Assembly: GCF_000626635.1 (NCBI RefSeq)
Contig: NZ_CP007451.1
Location: forward strand, 3,047,501-3,111,500
Reading direction: 5' to 3'
Length of the DNA: 64,000 nt
Origin: Draconibacterium orientale
GTDB lineage: Bacteria > Bacteroidota > Bacteroidia > Bacteroidales > Prolixibacteraceae
The notes under the pieces were generated by a model, which was not told the origin of the DNA, did no database searches, and worked only from the letters and a program-made list of their open reading frames with translations. This document shows positions 44,461 to 53,035 of this stretch, piece by piece. Every line of letters starts with the position of its first letter. Positions within the stretch are counted from its first letter, which is position 1. A program made the position numbers and the translations under genes.

Positions 44461-45360
44461 ATGAAGCGATTACTTATTATATTTCTTTTACTCACAGGTA
44501 CACTACAGTATCTTTCTGCTCAGGAAGACTGGTCGTGGTGGAATAATGCACATGGCTGGGAATCCGGTGATCCGGGCTGGCGAAACTGGCTGATTATTTC
44601 GCCGGCATACCTGGGGCCAAATGCATTGCCGGTTCCGGAGCTTAAAAAAGGCTTTATTGAAGGACATACGGAGTTTGAGCTTACGGTATCGACCCACTTT
44701 CTTTCGGGCGATCCAACACAGGATATTTCGGGGCGGGCTTACCTGCCTTTTGCACAAAACAAAATTGCTATTGAAATGTATGGCGTGTTGCTGGAACATT
44801 ATGCCTACACCGAAGAAATAAGAGACGAACGTTTTTCGCGCGATAAAGATGGAAAAGGCTATGCAATTGGCGATTTCTATTTCTCAACGCATATTCAACT
44901 TTTTAAAGACCGTGCTTTTCCAAATACCCTGTTTCGGATGATATTAAAAACCGCATCGGGAAGCAACTTTGAAGGTGCACGCTATGCCGATACGCCTGCT
45001 TATTCGTTCGATTTTAGTTTCTCGAAAGATTATGGACAAACGGAGACATTATTACTCCGCCCGCATGTAATGCTGGGGTTTTTCAGCTGGCAAACCAACG
45101 ATGAGCTGAACCTGCAAAACGATGCCTTGCTATATGGCGCAGGTGCTGATTTTCAGAAAAACGATTGGTGTTTTACGCCGTCCTGGTCGGGGTATTTGGG
45201 CTATAAAAATAACGGCGACCGGCCCATGCAACTCAATTTTCAGCTCCGGAAAGAATACAATAAAAAAGCAATTTCAATAAAATACCAGCACGGATTACAC
45301 GACTGGTTGTATAAAACCGTACGTTTTTCGTTCATTTGGAAACTTAATGGAATTGAGTAA
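44461..45360 (+). CDS. Uncharacterised outer-membrane-like protein
   Basis: A 299-residue protein with a signal peptide (MKRLLIIFLLLTGTLQYLSA, then QEDWSWW). Alternating strands with many aromatics (FELTVSTHFLSGDP, AIEMYGVLLEHYAY, IGDFYFSTHIQLFKD, PHVMLGFFSWQTND, KAISIKYQHGLHDWLY) and the end VRFSFIWKLNGIE suggest a beta-barrel. The upstream frame to 44344 overlaps the terminator, so the ATG at 44461 is preferred. I recognise no named family. Confidence 0.75.
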   Translation: MKRLLIIFLLLTGTLQYLSAQEDWSWWNNAHGWESGDPGWRNWLIISPAYLGPNALPVPELKKGFIEGHTEFELTVSTHFLSGDPTQDISGRAYLPFAQNKIAIEMYGVLLEHYAYTEEIRDERFSRDKDGKGYAIGDFYFSTHIQLFKDRAFPNTLFRMILKTASGSNFEGARYADTPAYSFDFSFSKDYGQTETLLLRPHVMLGFFSWQTNDELNLQNDALLYGAGADFQKNDWCFTPSWSGYLGYKNNGDRPMQLNFQLRKEYNKKAISIKYQHGLHDWLYKTVRFSFIWKLNGIE

Positions 45361-45381
45361 GTTATCGTAAAACAGAATTTA

Positions 45382-45389
45382 TACCTTTG
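45382..45389 (+). promoter_or_regulatory. -7 promoter box upstream of the glycosyltransferase leader
   Basis: TACCTTTG fits TAnnTTTG. A start a few bases downstream would give a 5' untranslated region of about 140 nt that includes the whole leader element at 45443-45539. No clear -33 element was seen. Confidence 0.4.
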
Positions 45390-45442
45390 CAATCGCAAAA
45401 CTAGGTTGTGTTGTTGCAGCTTGAAACAGATAAGTACAAATC

Positions 45443-45539
45443 ATGAAACGAGCATGTAAAATATTTACACTTAAGAGGATAATTAGAATTCATGCGAGTT
45501 CCATACGATGCCTTATAAATAAACAACTTTAATCGTATG
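45443..45539 (+). promoter_or_regulatory. Leader element before the glycosyltransferase gene: long stem plus start-codon hairpin
   Basis: Seen: it opens ATGAAACGAGCATG; CGAGCATG (45449-45456) faces CATGCGAG (45491-45498), giving five Watson-Crick pairs, a tandem G-A/A-G mismatch of the 5'-CGAG/3'-GAGC type and more pairs outside. A small TGTAAA/TTTACA hairpin is inside. Then CATACGAT (45502-45509) pairs with ATCGTATG (45532-45539), which ends in the gene's ATG. The first 64 bases match the fumC element at 56 positions without gaps. Inferred: a regulatory RNA. It also holds a 29-codon frame that stops five bases before the gene. Confidence 0.7.
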
Positions 45540-46484
45540 AAAAAGCTTTCACTCGTAATATGTGTTTGGAATGAAGAGCCAAACATTAAACCATTGTCGG
45601 AACAAATAAAAGCAGCGCTCGAAGGAATTGACTACGAAGCGATTTTTGTTGATGACGGATCAACCGATAAAACACGTGAGGAGATCCGGAAAATAAACGA
45701 CGACCGGTTTTTGTTGGTTGAGTTAAAACGAAATTACGGACAAAGTTCGGCACTGCAAGCCGGAATCGATCAGGCTGAAGGTGATTTTGTAGCTTTAATT
45801 GATGGCGACTTACAGAACGATCCGGCAGATTTACCAATGATGCTGAAAATGATTGAAGCAGAAGAATGGGATATGGTTGCGGGTGTACGTGCCAACCGTA
45901 AAGATGGAATGTTTCTGCGCAAAGTGCCCTCAAAAATTGCCAATTATCTGATACGCCGCGCTACCGGAATTTATATGAAAGACCTTGGGTGTACCCTGAA
46001 AATTTTTACCAACGATACCATAAAAAGCATTCATATTTATGGCGAACTGCACCGTTATATTCCTGCACTGGTAACGCTTGAAGGAGCCACAAAAATTACT
46101 CAGGTTGACGTGAACCACCGTCCGCGCACCTTTGGTGCATCAAAATACAACCTTAGTCGTACAACCCGTGTAATGAGCGACCTTGTGCTTATGGTATTCT
46201 TTAAGAAGTACCTGCAACGCCCGATGCACTTTTTCGGAAACATTGGTATTTTCACCCTGGCAATTGGAGTGCTGATAAACATTTATCTGCTCGTGCTTAA
46301 AATTATGGGTAATGATATTTGGGGCAAGCCATTATTATTGCTTGGTTTTTTGTTGGTTCTGGGTGGCATTCAGTTTATTACAACCGGTATTATTGCTGAA
46401 TTACAGATGCGTACTTATTTCGAATCGCAACAGAAAAAGCCTTACCGGGTGAAACGTGTAACACCTGCTAAAGAAAATATTTAA
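45537..46484 (+). CDS. Family 2 glycosyltransferase, DPM1/ArnC-like, with two C-terminal spans
   Basis: A 315-residue enzyme. The GT-A core has LSLVICVWNEEPNIKPL, IFVDDGSTDKTREEIRK, the metal site LIDGDLQNDPADLP and YIPALVTLEGATKITQVDV followed by the RTFGASKYN acceptor segment. Two membrane spans follow near residues 235-260 and 270-295. Such enzymes move a sugar from a nucleotide or to undecaprenyl phosphate at the inner face of the membrane. The start codon is paired in the leader hairpin, so translation may be controlled. Confidence 0.92.
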   Translation: MKKLSLVICVWNEEPNIKPLSEQIKAALEGIDYEAIFVDDGSTDKTREEIRKINDDRFLLVELKRNYGQSSALQAGIDQAEGDFVALIDGDLQNDPADLPMMLKMIEAEEWDMVAGVRANRKDGMFLRKVPSKIANYLIRRATGIYMKDLGCTLKIFTNDTIKSIHIYGELHRYIPALVTLEGATKITQVDVNHRPRTFGASKYNLSRTTRVMSDLVLMVFFKKYLQRPMHFFGNIGIFTLAIGVLINIYLLVLKIMGNDIWGKPLLLLGFLLVLGGIQFITTGIIAELQMRTYFESQQKKPYRVKRVTPAKENI

Positions 46485-46559
46485 TGTAATTGGCGGTACC
46501 TTGGCTTTTTGTTAAAATATTATAACTTTAGCATACAATAAAACAAAAAAGCCAATAAA

Positions 46560-47243
46560 ATGAAAACCCGTATTTTTCCCGTATTTTTCGCACTATTCTG
46601 TTTCGTTACAGTAAACAGCTTTGCCCAGCAACGTTTTATACAAGGTATTGTTACCACGTTCGACAGTATTACTATTGTAGGTGCCGAAGTCATGGTGAAA
46701 AGCTCAAAGGAAATTGTAAAAACTGATTCTCTGGGGCAATTCAAAGTTAAAGTGGATGGTAAGGATAAACTGAAAATATCTGCCAAAGGATTTATTAACC
46801 AGAATGTTAAGCTGGACGAAAAGACAAAGCTGGTTGCGGTTAATTTGAAGCTTAAAGCCGGAGAAAAAGCCAGGGAATATGCCATTGGATATGGCTATGT
46901 AAAAGATGGCGAACGATTAAATGCACTGGCCCAAATGACAAGTGATGATGTCGATTTCTCGCAGTACACCAGCATGTACGATCTGATGCGGGGACGTTTT
47001 GCGGGCGTACAGATTCAAAGTAACGGAGATATAATTATTCGTGGAATTAATTCGATAAACCTTAGTAGTGCAGCATTAATTGTTGTGGATGGCGTGCAGG
47101 TAGATGGCAGCGTAATGAGCACGCTGGTGCCTTCGCAGGTAAAAAGTATCAACGTCATTAAAGATGGCAGCGCGGCAATTTATGGTGCACGCGGAGCAAA
47201 TGGCGTGGTGGTTATTGAAACCAAAAAGGGTACGGATGATTAA
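46560..47243 (+). CDS. Stand-alone carboxypeptidase-regulatory/TonB plug domain protein
   Basis: A 227-residue secreted protein (signal peptide MKTRIFPVFFALFCFVTVNS, then FAQQ). Residues of about 24-100 resemble the CarboxypepD_reg beta-sandwich (IQGIVTTFDSITIVGAEVMV, KISAKGFINQNVKL). Residues of about 110-225 are a SusC-like plug (SMYDLMRGRFAGVQI, IIIRGINSINLSSAALIVVD, INVIKDGSAAIYGARGANGV, VVIETKKGTDD). The protein then stops, with no barrel. Since no barrel remnant follows in the next 150 bases, it may be a true short form rather than a broken receptor. Confidence 0.85.
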   Translation: MKTRIFPVFFALFCFVTVNSFAQQRFIQGIVTTFDSITIVGAEVMVKSSKEIVKTDSLGQFKVKVDGKDKLKISAKGFINQNVKLDEKTKLVAVNLKLKAGEKAREYAIGYGYVKDGERLNALAQMTSDDVDFSQYTSMYDLMRGRFAGVQIQSNGDIIIRGINSINLSSAALIVVDGVQVDGSVMSTLVPSQVKSINVIKDGSAAIYGARGANGVVVIETKKGTDD

Positions 47244-47399
47244 TACATTCTGCTGGTAACCCGATAACGGGGATCGATACCGAAGATTAAATTATTGCAA
47301 ATTAGATGTCTGCTGCTCAGGGTAAAACTGCCGGGTGGGCTATAATGGTTTTCGGAGAAACAGATTGCCTGTTTTCAGCAAAAAATAAAACTAAAGCAA

Positions 47400-47627
47400 A
47401 TGAGTAAAGCCGTAACTGTAGCTACTTTCACAAGTAATTTCGACATGAAATACATGTTGTTTAAAGAAATGCTTGATGAAGCCGGCATTGATTTTATGCT
47501 GGTAAACGAGATAACAAGTACTATTGATGGTACTTTTAGCGGAAGCCCTACCAATATCGGTATTGAAATCAGGGTAATGGAAGATAAATTTGAAGAGGCC
47601 CTGGAGATTTATAATTCAATAAAATAA
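47400..47627 (+). CDS. DUF2007-like small protein
   Basis: A 75-residue protein with the pattern of DUF2007 (putative signal-transducing, PII-like fold): TVATFTSNFDMKYMLFKEML, EAGIDFMLVNEI and IEIRVMEDKFEEALEIYNSI. No signal peptide. A terminator follows 14 bases after the stop. The function of the family is not known. Confidence 0.8.
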   Translation: MSKAVTVATFTSNFDMKYMLFKEMLDEAGIDFMLVNEITSTIDGTFSGSPTNIGIEIRVMEDKFEEALEIYNSIK

Positions 47628-47640
47628 CAAAAGCTAAAAA

Positions 47641-47677
47641 AGCGATGTATTTAATAGAAAGTACATCGCTTTTTTTG
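47641..47677. terminator. Bidirectional terminator
   Basis: Stem AGCGATGTA with TACATCGCT, 12-base loop, T-run after on the plus strand and A-run before. It separates the convergent DUF2007-like and S9 peptidase genes. Confidence 0.9.
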
Positions 47678-47680
47678 TTT

Positions 47681-50428
47681 TTATTCTACAAGTTCATAGC
47701 CCATATCCACTCCTTTATTTTTTGCGGGGATACCTTCATTCATCCATTTGGGCATTGGCGTACCTTTTAGGTAGTGGTCGAAAAACTGGGCCATCCGAAT
47801 CTGGAAATCGTGTTTATCACGAATTTTGGTTGGCCAGTGGTCGGCATCATTGTAATTAAGCATCCAACTAGGTTTTTGTAAACGTCGGAGCCCGATAAAA
47901 AACTCAATTCCCTGGTACCAGGGCACGGCTCCGTCATCATCGTTATGCATTATCAGAATTGGCGTATTAATCTTGTCGAGGGTAAAAAGTGGCGAATTCT
48001 CCAGATAACGTAGCGGTGCTTCCCAAATCGATTTACCGATCCGGCTTTGTGTGTGTTCGTACTGGAACGACCGGTTTAAACCCGAGCCCCAGCGAATTCC
48101 GCCATAAGCACTAAACATATTTACCACCGGAGCTCCCGATTCAATAGCTGCAAACATATTGGTTCGTGTAGCCAGATAAGCAACCTGGTAACCTCCCCAA
48201 CTATGTCCTTGCGCGCCAATGTGTGCTTCGTCAACAAAACCTTTGTCGATTAAGGCGGTAATGCCCGGCATCACACAATTAAAAGCCGACTCGCCCGGGT
48301 AGCCCTCTTTGTAATAAACATCGGGGTTAAAAACAATATAACCATGGCTGGTGTAATAATGATAATCAATGGTTGACCGATGGTTTTCGGGCATGTGGTA
48401 GCTCAACAGGTTTTGCGAACTTTTTTCGTAAAAATTCACGATCATCGGGTATTTTTTGTTCGGATCAAAATCTTCAGGTTTGTGTAAAGTGCCTTTTAAA
48501 ACCAATCCGTCGAGCGAACGCCAGCTTACCAGTTCGGCGGTGCCCCACTTAAATTCGTTCTGTTGGGGTGCGGCATCGCTTATCTGTGTTTCCTTTTTAA
48601 AGCGCAGGTTGGCGGCAATCAGGTTGGGGTAGGTTTCAAAGTCTTCTTTTGTAAAAATAACCAGATCGGCATCTTCGGCTTTTACAGGTCTTCCTAACTT
48701 GTAATTCTGACTAAAAAGAACTTCGGGTGCTTTGTTTTTACGAAGGTCAAGAGCATAATAGGCATCGGTGCGCGAAACTTCATTATGCCCGGTTAGCAGA
48801 ACGGTTTCCGACGGGGCAATACCTGTGTTTGGTTCCGGATTAAAACGAACAAGGCGGTAGTTGATCTTTTCGGTTCTGCCATTTTGGGTGAGGTTTACCG
48901 GGGCAGTAGCATTCGTTGGATCAACTTTCCAAAGGTCGTAACGATCGTAAATCAGTATGGCTTCATCATTCTCAAGCCAACCGGCCGTGCGATATGATCC
49001 GGGAAGATTAGGTACATCGTTTAATTCGTCGGCCGTTTGAATGGTAGCCGGATCAGTAATTTGATATTCCGTGCCACTTGCCATATCGTAAGTATTCCAG
49101 GTGGTATCGATGGCATTATACCAGTACACAAATTTCCCGTCAGGGGAAACAGACGGAGTAGCCCGACAGTCGGTTTTAATTTTTTCAGCCTCTCCTGAAT
49201 GGATATCAATCAGGTAAAAATCGTTATGGTAAGGGCTGCCTTCCCACATGGTTTGCAGCGCGTAAGGGCGGTTGCTGAAGGCCAGCAGTTGATCGGCATC
49301 GCCATTTTTTATTTTTCGTATTCCTGAAAAAAGTTCTGTTTCCAACTGAACCGTTTTCTGCTCATCAAGATGAACAACTGCCAGATAGGTTTTCTTTAAA
49401 TCTTTTTCTCTATTGTTGAGCTGAACGGTTTGAAGCTGCTCCTCGTTCCACGTCCACACATCAAGCACCGGGATTTCTTCCTCCGGTATTGTGGTGTCTT
49501 TTTCGGGTAAGATTGGAGCTGTGCCGAAGAAAAGTCGCTCACCATTTTCCGAGAATGAAAGTTCGCCGTTTTCGCTTATTTCCCAATTTTCGGGAATGGC
49601 AGCGTTCGAGTTGTCGACAATAATTGTTTCATTTTCTCCGGCCCGGTAATAAAGTGCAAACGACGGCTTTTCAGCATCAGTAGTATCAGCTAAAAATGCA
49701 AGTTGTTCACCATTATCGGCAATACAAAGTTGTTCGAATTTTCCTTCTGCCTCAAGGATTGTGGAAACTTTGCCGGCCATTAAATCAACCCGGTAAACTC
49801 CGGCAGAAAAGGTGCTGTCGCCTTCAGAAATAAAACTGATAAATGGCTGATCTTTTGCCAGTTCGAAGGCGCTTACTGCAGGATATGTTTTTGTTATTCC
49901 GGTGTTGAGATTTTTAATGTAAAGCGGATTGGTTTTGTTCTTTGCACTTTCAGTTGTATCATTCGGGGCTTCCGCCTGATAAGCGATCCAACCCGACCAT
50001 TCTTCGGGAACTTTAACCGATTTCAGGTTTTCAATTTTTTCCGATTTGTTCTGCTCAATTTTGAAAATAACCAATTTATCCTGGGGCAGGTCTTCTTTTT
50101 TCGTTTTCAGTAGTTTAAGGGCACGAATGGTATCTGCCGGAGGAACTTCTGTAAAGATCAGGAATTGTGAATCAGCTGTAAACCGGGCTTTGTTTCCACC
50201 GTTAAATGAAACAATTTCTTTAGCATCAGGAGTGCTGAGTTTCAAGGTAGCATCACCTTTCCAGGGTTCCTCTTTCCAGGCAATGTATTTCCCGTTGTTT
50301 GAAAGGTGGGTTTCGGTAATTCTGTTCCACTTCAAAATTTCTTTAAAAGTGAGTGGTCGTTTTTCTGTTTGTGCTGTTAAGCTTGCCGAAATAAAAAGGA
50401 GAATGAGTAGTGACAAAAAGTTTTTCAT
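47681..50428 (-). CDS. S9 family (prolyl oligopeptidase-like) peptidase, secreted
   Basis: A 915-residue protein with a signal peptide (LSLLILLFISASLTAQ). Residues of about 30-620 form a beta-propeller with WD-like strands (TRFTADSQFLIFTE, ATPSVSPDGKFVYWYN). The C-terminal alpha/beta hydrolase has the nucleophile Ser in GAQGHSWGGYQVAYLATR, the Asp region HNDDDGAVPWYQGIEFF and a terminal His in DKHDFQIRMAQFFDHYL or DADHWP. These enzymes release dipeptides or cut oligopeptides in the periplasm. Confidence 0.93.
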   Translation of the reverse strand: MKNFLSLLILLFISASLTAQTEKRPLTFKEILKWNRITETHLSNNGKYIAWKEEPWKGDATLKLSTPDAKEIVSFNGGNKARFTADSQFLIFTEVPPADTIRALKLLKTKKEDLPQDKLVIFKIEQNKSEKIENLKSVKVPEEWSGWIAYQAEAPNDTTESAKNKTNPLYIKNLNTGITKTYPAVSAFELAKDQPFISFISEGDSTFSAGVYRVDLMAGKVSTILEAEGKFEQLCIADNGEQLAFLADTTDAEKPSFALYYRAGENETIIVDNSNAAIPENWEISENGELSFSENGERLFFGTAPILPEKDTTIPEEEIPVLDVWTWNEEQLQTVQLNNREKDLKKTYLAVVHLDEQKTVQLETELFSGIRKIKNGDADQLLAFSNRPYALQTMWEGSPYHNDFYLIDIHSGEAEKIKTDCRATPSVSPDGKFVYWYNAIDTTWNTYDMASGTEYQITDPATIQTADELNDVPNLPGSYRTAGWLENDEAILIYDRYDLWKVDPTNATAPVNLTQNGRTEKINYRLVRFNPEPNTGIAPSETVLLTGHNEVSRTDAYYALDLRKNKAPEVLFSQNYKLGRPVKAEDADLVIFTKEDFETYPNLIAANLRFKKETQISDAAPQQNEFKWGTAELVSWRSLDGLVLKGTLHKPEDFDPNKKYPMIVNFYEKSSQNLLSYHMPENHRSTIDYHYYTSHGYIVFNPDVYYKEGYPGESAFNCVMPGITALIDKGFVDEAHIGAQGHSWGGYQVAYLATRTNMFAAIESGAPVVNMFSAYGGIRWGSGLNRSFQYEHTQSRIGKSIWEAPLRYLENSPLFTLDKINTPILIMHNDDDGAVPWYQGIEFFIGLRRLQKPSWMLNYNDADHWPTKIRDKHDFQIRMAQFFDHYLKGTPMPKWMNEGIPAKNKGVDMGYELVE

Positions 50429-50606
50429 AGCACTGAAATTGTTGGTTTTACCTATTTATATGAAAAGTGCGTGTAAAAAAAACAAGGTTTTTACACGAGG
50501 TTATGAAGATAAAAATATTTCCTGTTGAACAAGAATGAAGGCAGGCTAGCTCCAAAATACTTCCTGTTCAGCGAAAAAAATAGGTAGAGGCAGTGGTAGT
50601 GAATCT

Positions 50607-51002
50607 TTAAGCTTCGGCCATGAGCATCCGGGCTTCACTTTTTAAAATGGTCGGAAGTTGAATGTGACGGCGCTCGATGCTAAGCAACCAGTATTTTACT
50701 TCCTCGGTTTTTAGCGTGTACAAAACTTCGCGAAACTGTTCTATCTGGTTGTTTGTGTATGAATCTTCGTCGATATTCTTGTAGGCGTCAAGTTCTTCGT
50801 CGTCGTAATATTCAATAACCGATTCGTTCATTTTCATCTGATCGAATTCGCAAATCTCGTGCGCACCGCAACAGTCGGATGGTGGAGCAACCACTTCTTG
50901 CGGTTTGTTCTCTGTTTTCCTGTCTTTTTTATTTGCCTTTACCAAAAGAAAAACACCAATAAAGGTGAGTAGTAAAAAGCCAAATCCAATAATCATTTCC
51001 AT
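50607..51002 (-). CDS. Small membrane-anchored protein of unknown function
   Basis: A 131-residue protein. Start at 51002 (MEMIIGFGFLLLTFIGVFLL) gives one N-terminal span, then a basic KANKKDRKTENK stretch. A cysteine cluster PSDCCGAHEIC (about 43-53) might bind metal. The acidic middle (YYDDEELDAYKNIDEDSY) is followed by a helical C-terminus (VLYTLKTEEVKYWLLSIERR). It lies between an S9 peptidase and a saccharopine dehydrogenase-like gene. No family recognised. Confidence 0.75.
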   Translation of the reverse strand: MEMIIGFGFLLLTFIGVFLLVKANKKDRKTENKPQEVVAPPSDCCGAHEICEFDQMKMNESVIEYYDDEELDAYKNIDEDSYTNNQIEQFREVLYTLKTEEVKYWLLSIERRHIQLPTILKSEARMLMAEA

Positions 51003-51082
51003 GGTGCAAAAATAGCAATTTACCACAAAAGATTATTTGCTTTGGGGTAAGGTTAAAATAATTTTAAGAGAGCCAGTTGCAA

Positions 51083-52210
51083 CTACTCCGAAAGTTGGTA
51101 GATTACGCCACGTTCTTTCAGGTACCGGAAGATGTAACTGAGGTTTCCGGGTTGTGCTCCAACAGCTTCGGGGGCATTAACGCCAGGAGTGTTGAAAGTG
51201 CCATCGAGCACAAGGTTGGCTACCGAAGTGCAGGTATAGCCGGTTGTTCGGGCCATTGAAATGGTTTGCGTTTCGCGGTCGTATTTGTCGAGCAAATGGT
51301 AGGTAAATGTTTTTTCGGTTCCGTTTTCCACGCCTTTAATTACGATGCGCATTATTGTAAAATCTTCCTCGCCGGGTTTTAGTTGCCACTTCGGAAACAG
51401 CAGTTTGGCCGTAACATCAATAGGTCGCACTTTAACGCCGTTTACTTCCACCGGATTATACGAGAAAAATCCCGACTCCCGCAGAACGCGAAGGTATTCT
51501 ATGCATCCCGGGTAACGCAGTGTTTTTTCAATCATATTGGGCACATTTTTCATGGTTTGCATCAGCGAACGTAAGCCGTCGGAGTTCCACGATTCAAGTG
51601 TGCCAATTCCTTCAAAATGGATTAATTCGGGATCGGAGAGCGCTTCCTTTTCTACCAGCTCGTAGTTTTGAATGTAGCGTGCAGGCCGGGTGTATTCTTC
51701 AATTACATCGATGGGAGAGAACACCGCTTTGTATTCGTAAGGCCATTCGCGAATAACGGGCAGACCGCCAACCAAACATTCGTATGAATTTACCGTAATT
51801 TGCTGATTATGATGTCCCAGAATAATATTCCCCATGCCGGGAGCAACGCCACAATCGGCCACAACACAAACCTTGTTTTTTTGTGCCACCCCGTTTAGCA
51901 ACATAAAATCTTCGGGCATAAACGAAATATCGACCATATTCTTTCCGGCCTCAATTACCGTTTTCATGGTTTGGTAGCCCATAAAACCCGGAACGGCTCC
52001 AATTACAAGATCGTAACCGGAAACCAATGATTTAATGTTTTTGGCTTGGCTCAGGTCTTCCTGAATGCATTTTATTTCAGGGAAGGCAGCAAATTTGTCT
52101 AATGCATTTTTGTCAACATCGACACTGGTAACCTGGTGGTTTTTCGACAAATCCTTAGCAATTGTGCTTTCAACAAGTCCGGCACCTAAAACAATAACAT
52201 TCTTCTTCAT
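51083..52210 (-). CDS. Saccharopine dehydrogenase-like NAD(P)-dependent oxidoreductase
   Basis: A 375-residue protein with a Rossmann start KNVIVLGAGLVESTIAKDL, where the third Gly of GxGxxG is Glu. The pattern YDLVIGAVPGFMGYQTMKTV, VVADCGVAPGMGNIILGHH and YRGLR-like SDGLRSLMQTMKNVPNM agree with Saccharop_dh. The C-terminal dimer and catalytic part has TARTTGYTCTSVANLVL-like text. Bacterial members act in lysine catabolism or carboxynorspermidine synthesis; the substrate is not determined here. It is 41 bases downstream of a LuxR-type regulator on the same strand. Confidence 0.85.
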   Translation of the reverse strand: MKKNVIVLGAGLVESTIAKDLSKNHQVTSVDVDKNALDKFAAFPEIKCIQEDLSQAKNIKSLVSGYDLVIGAVPGFMGYQTMKTVIEAGKNMVDISFMPEDFMLLNGVAQKNKVCVVADCGVAPGMGNIILGHHNQQITVNSYECLVGGLPVIREWPYEYKAVFSPIDVIEEYTRPARYIQNYELVEKEALSDPELIHFEGIGTLESWNSDGLRSLMQTMKNVPNMIEKTLRYPGCIEYLRVLRESGFFSYNPVEVNGVKVRPIDVTAKLLFPKWQLKPGEEDFTIMRIVIKGVENGTEKTFTYHLLDKYDRETQTISMARTTGYTCTSVANLVLDGTFNTPGVNAPEAVGAQPGNLSYIFRYLKERGVIYQLSE

Positions 52211-52251
52211 CCGGGTTAATTTGGATTTTGGTTTGTTATTTGTTAGTCGCT

Positions 52252-52899
52252 CTAATCCAGTTGAATCAGTCCTTTCTTTAAGGCATATTTTACAAGATCG
52301 GAATTGGTTTTTAGTTCCAGCTTTTCAAGAATGTTTTGCTTGTGTGTACCAACTGTTTTTACGCTTATAAAAAGTTTGTCGCCAATTTCGCGTGTTGATT
52401 TTCCTTCGGCAAACAGCAGAAAAATTTCTTTTTCGCGGTCGGATAATTGTGAGTAGGAATCATTATCATCGGCACTCGAATTCAGGTATCCGTTAATTAC
52501 AATTTCGGTAATGTCTTCGCTCAGGAATTTTTTGCCATCGTACACCGAGTTTACTGCATCGGTAAGTTGGCGGTAGGTGCAGTTCTTTAAAAGGTATCCA
52601 TCGGCACCGGCTTCCAGCATTCCTTTAACATATTGTTTGTCGGAGTGCATCGATACGGCAATAATTTTTACTTCCGGCATTTTATCTTTTAAAATCCGGG
52701 TTGCTTCAATGCCGTTTATCTTTTCCATGGCAATATCAACCAGAAGTACATCGGGTTTAAATGCTTCCACTTTATCTATTGCATCTTGTCCGTTTTCGGC
52801 CTGGGCAATTACTTCAATATTGTCGGCCGAGTGTAAAAGGTTGATCAAACCTTCTCTGAAAAGCTGGTGATCGTCAGCAACTATAACCTTTATCTTCAT
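52252..52899 (-). CDS. NarL/FixJ-family response regulator
   Basis: A 215-residue regulator. The receiver has KVIVADDHQLFREGLINLL, phospho-acceptor in VLLVDIAMEKINGIEA near D54, and LLKNCTYRQLTDAV. The C-terminal LuxR-type HTH has LSDREKEIFLLFAEGKSTRE and KLFISVKTVGTHKQNILEKL. It is directly downstream (136 bases) of a receiver-HisKA_3 kinase, its probable partner. Confidence 0.95.
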   Translation of the reverse strand: MKIKVIVADDHQLFREGLINLLHSADNIEVIAQAENGQDAIDKVEAFKPDVLLVDIAMEKINGIEATRILKDKMPEVKIIAVSMHSDKQYVKGMLEAGADGYLLKNCTYRQLTDAVNSVYDGKKFLSEDITEIVINGYLNSSADDNDSYSQLSDREKEIFLLFAEGKSTREIGDKLFISVKTVGTHKQNILEKLELKTNSDLVKYALKKGLIQLD

Positions 52900-53035
52900 C
52901 TCATTAAATTGTTAGTTTCATTTGTATTCTATGTAACTCGCACGTATCTTAATATTCCTTTTGGATATATTTTTTATTTTCCAGATCAATAGCAAATTGG
53001 GTGTGAAAATGCTACAAAGACCTGTTGTTATTCGA

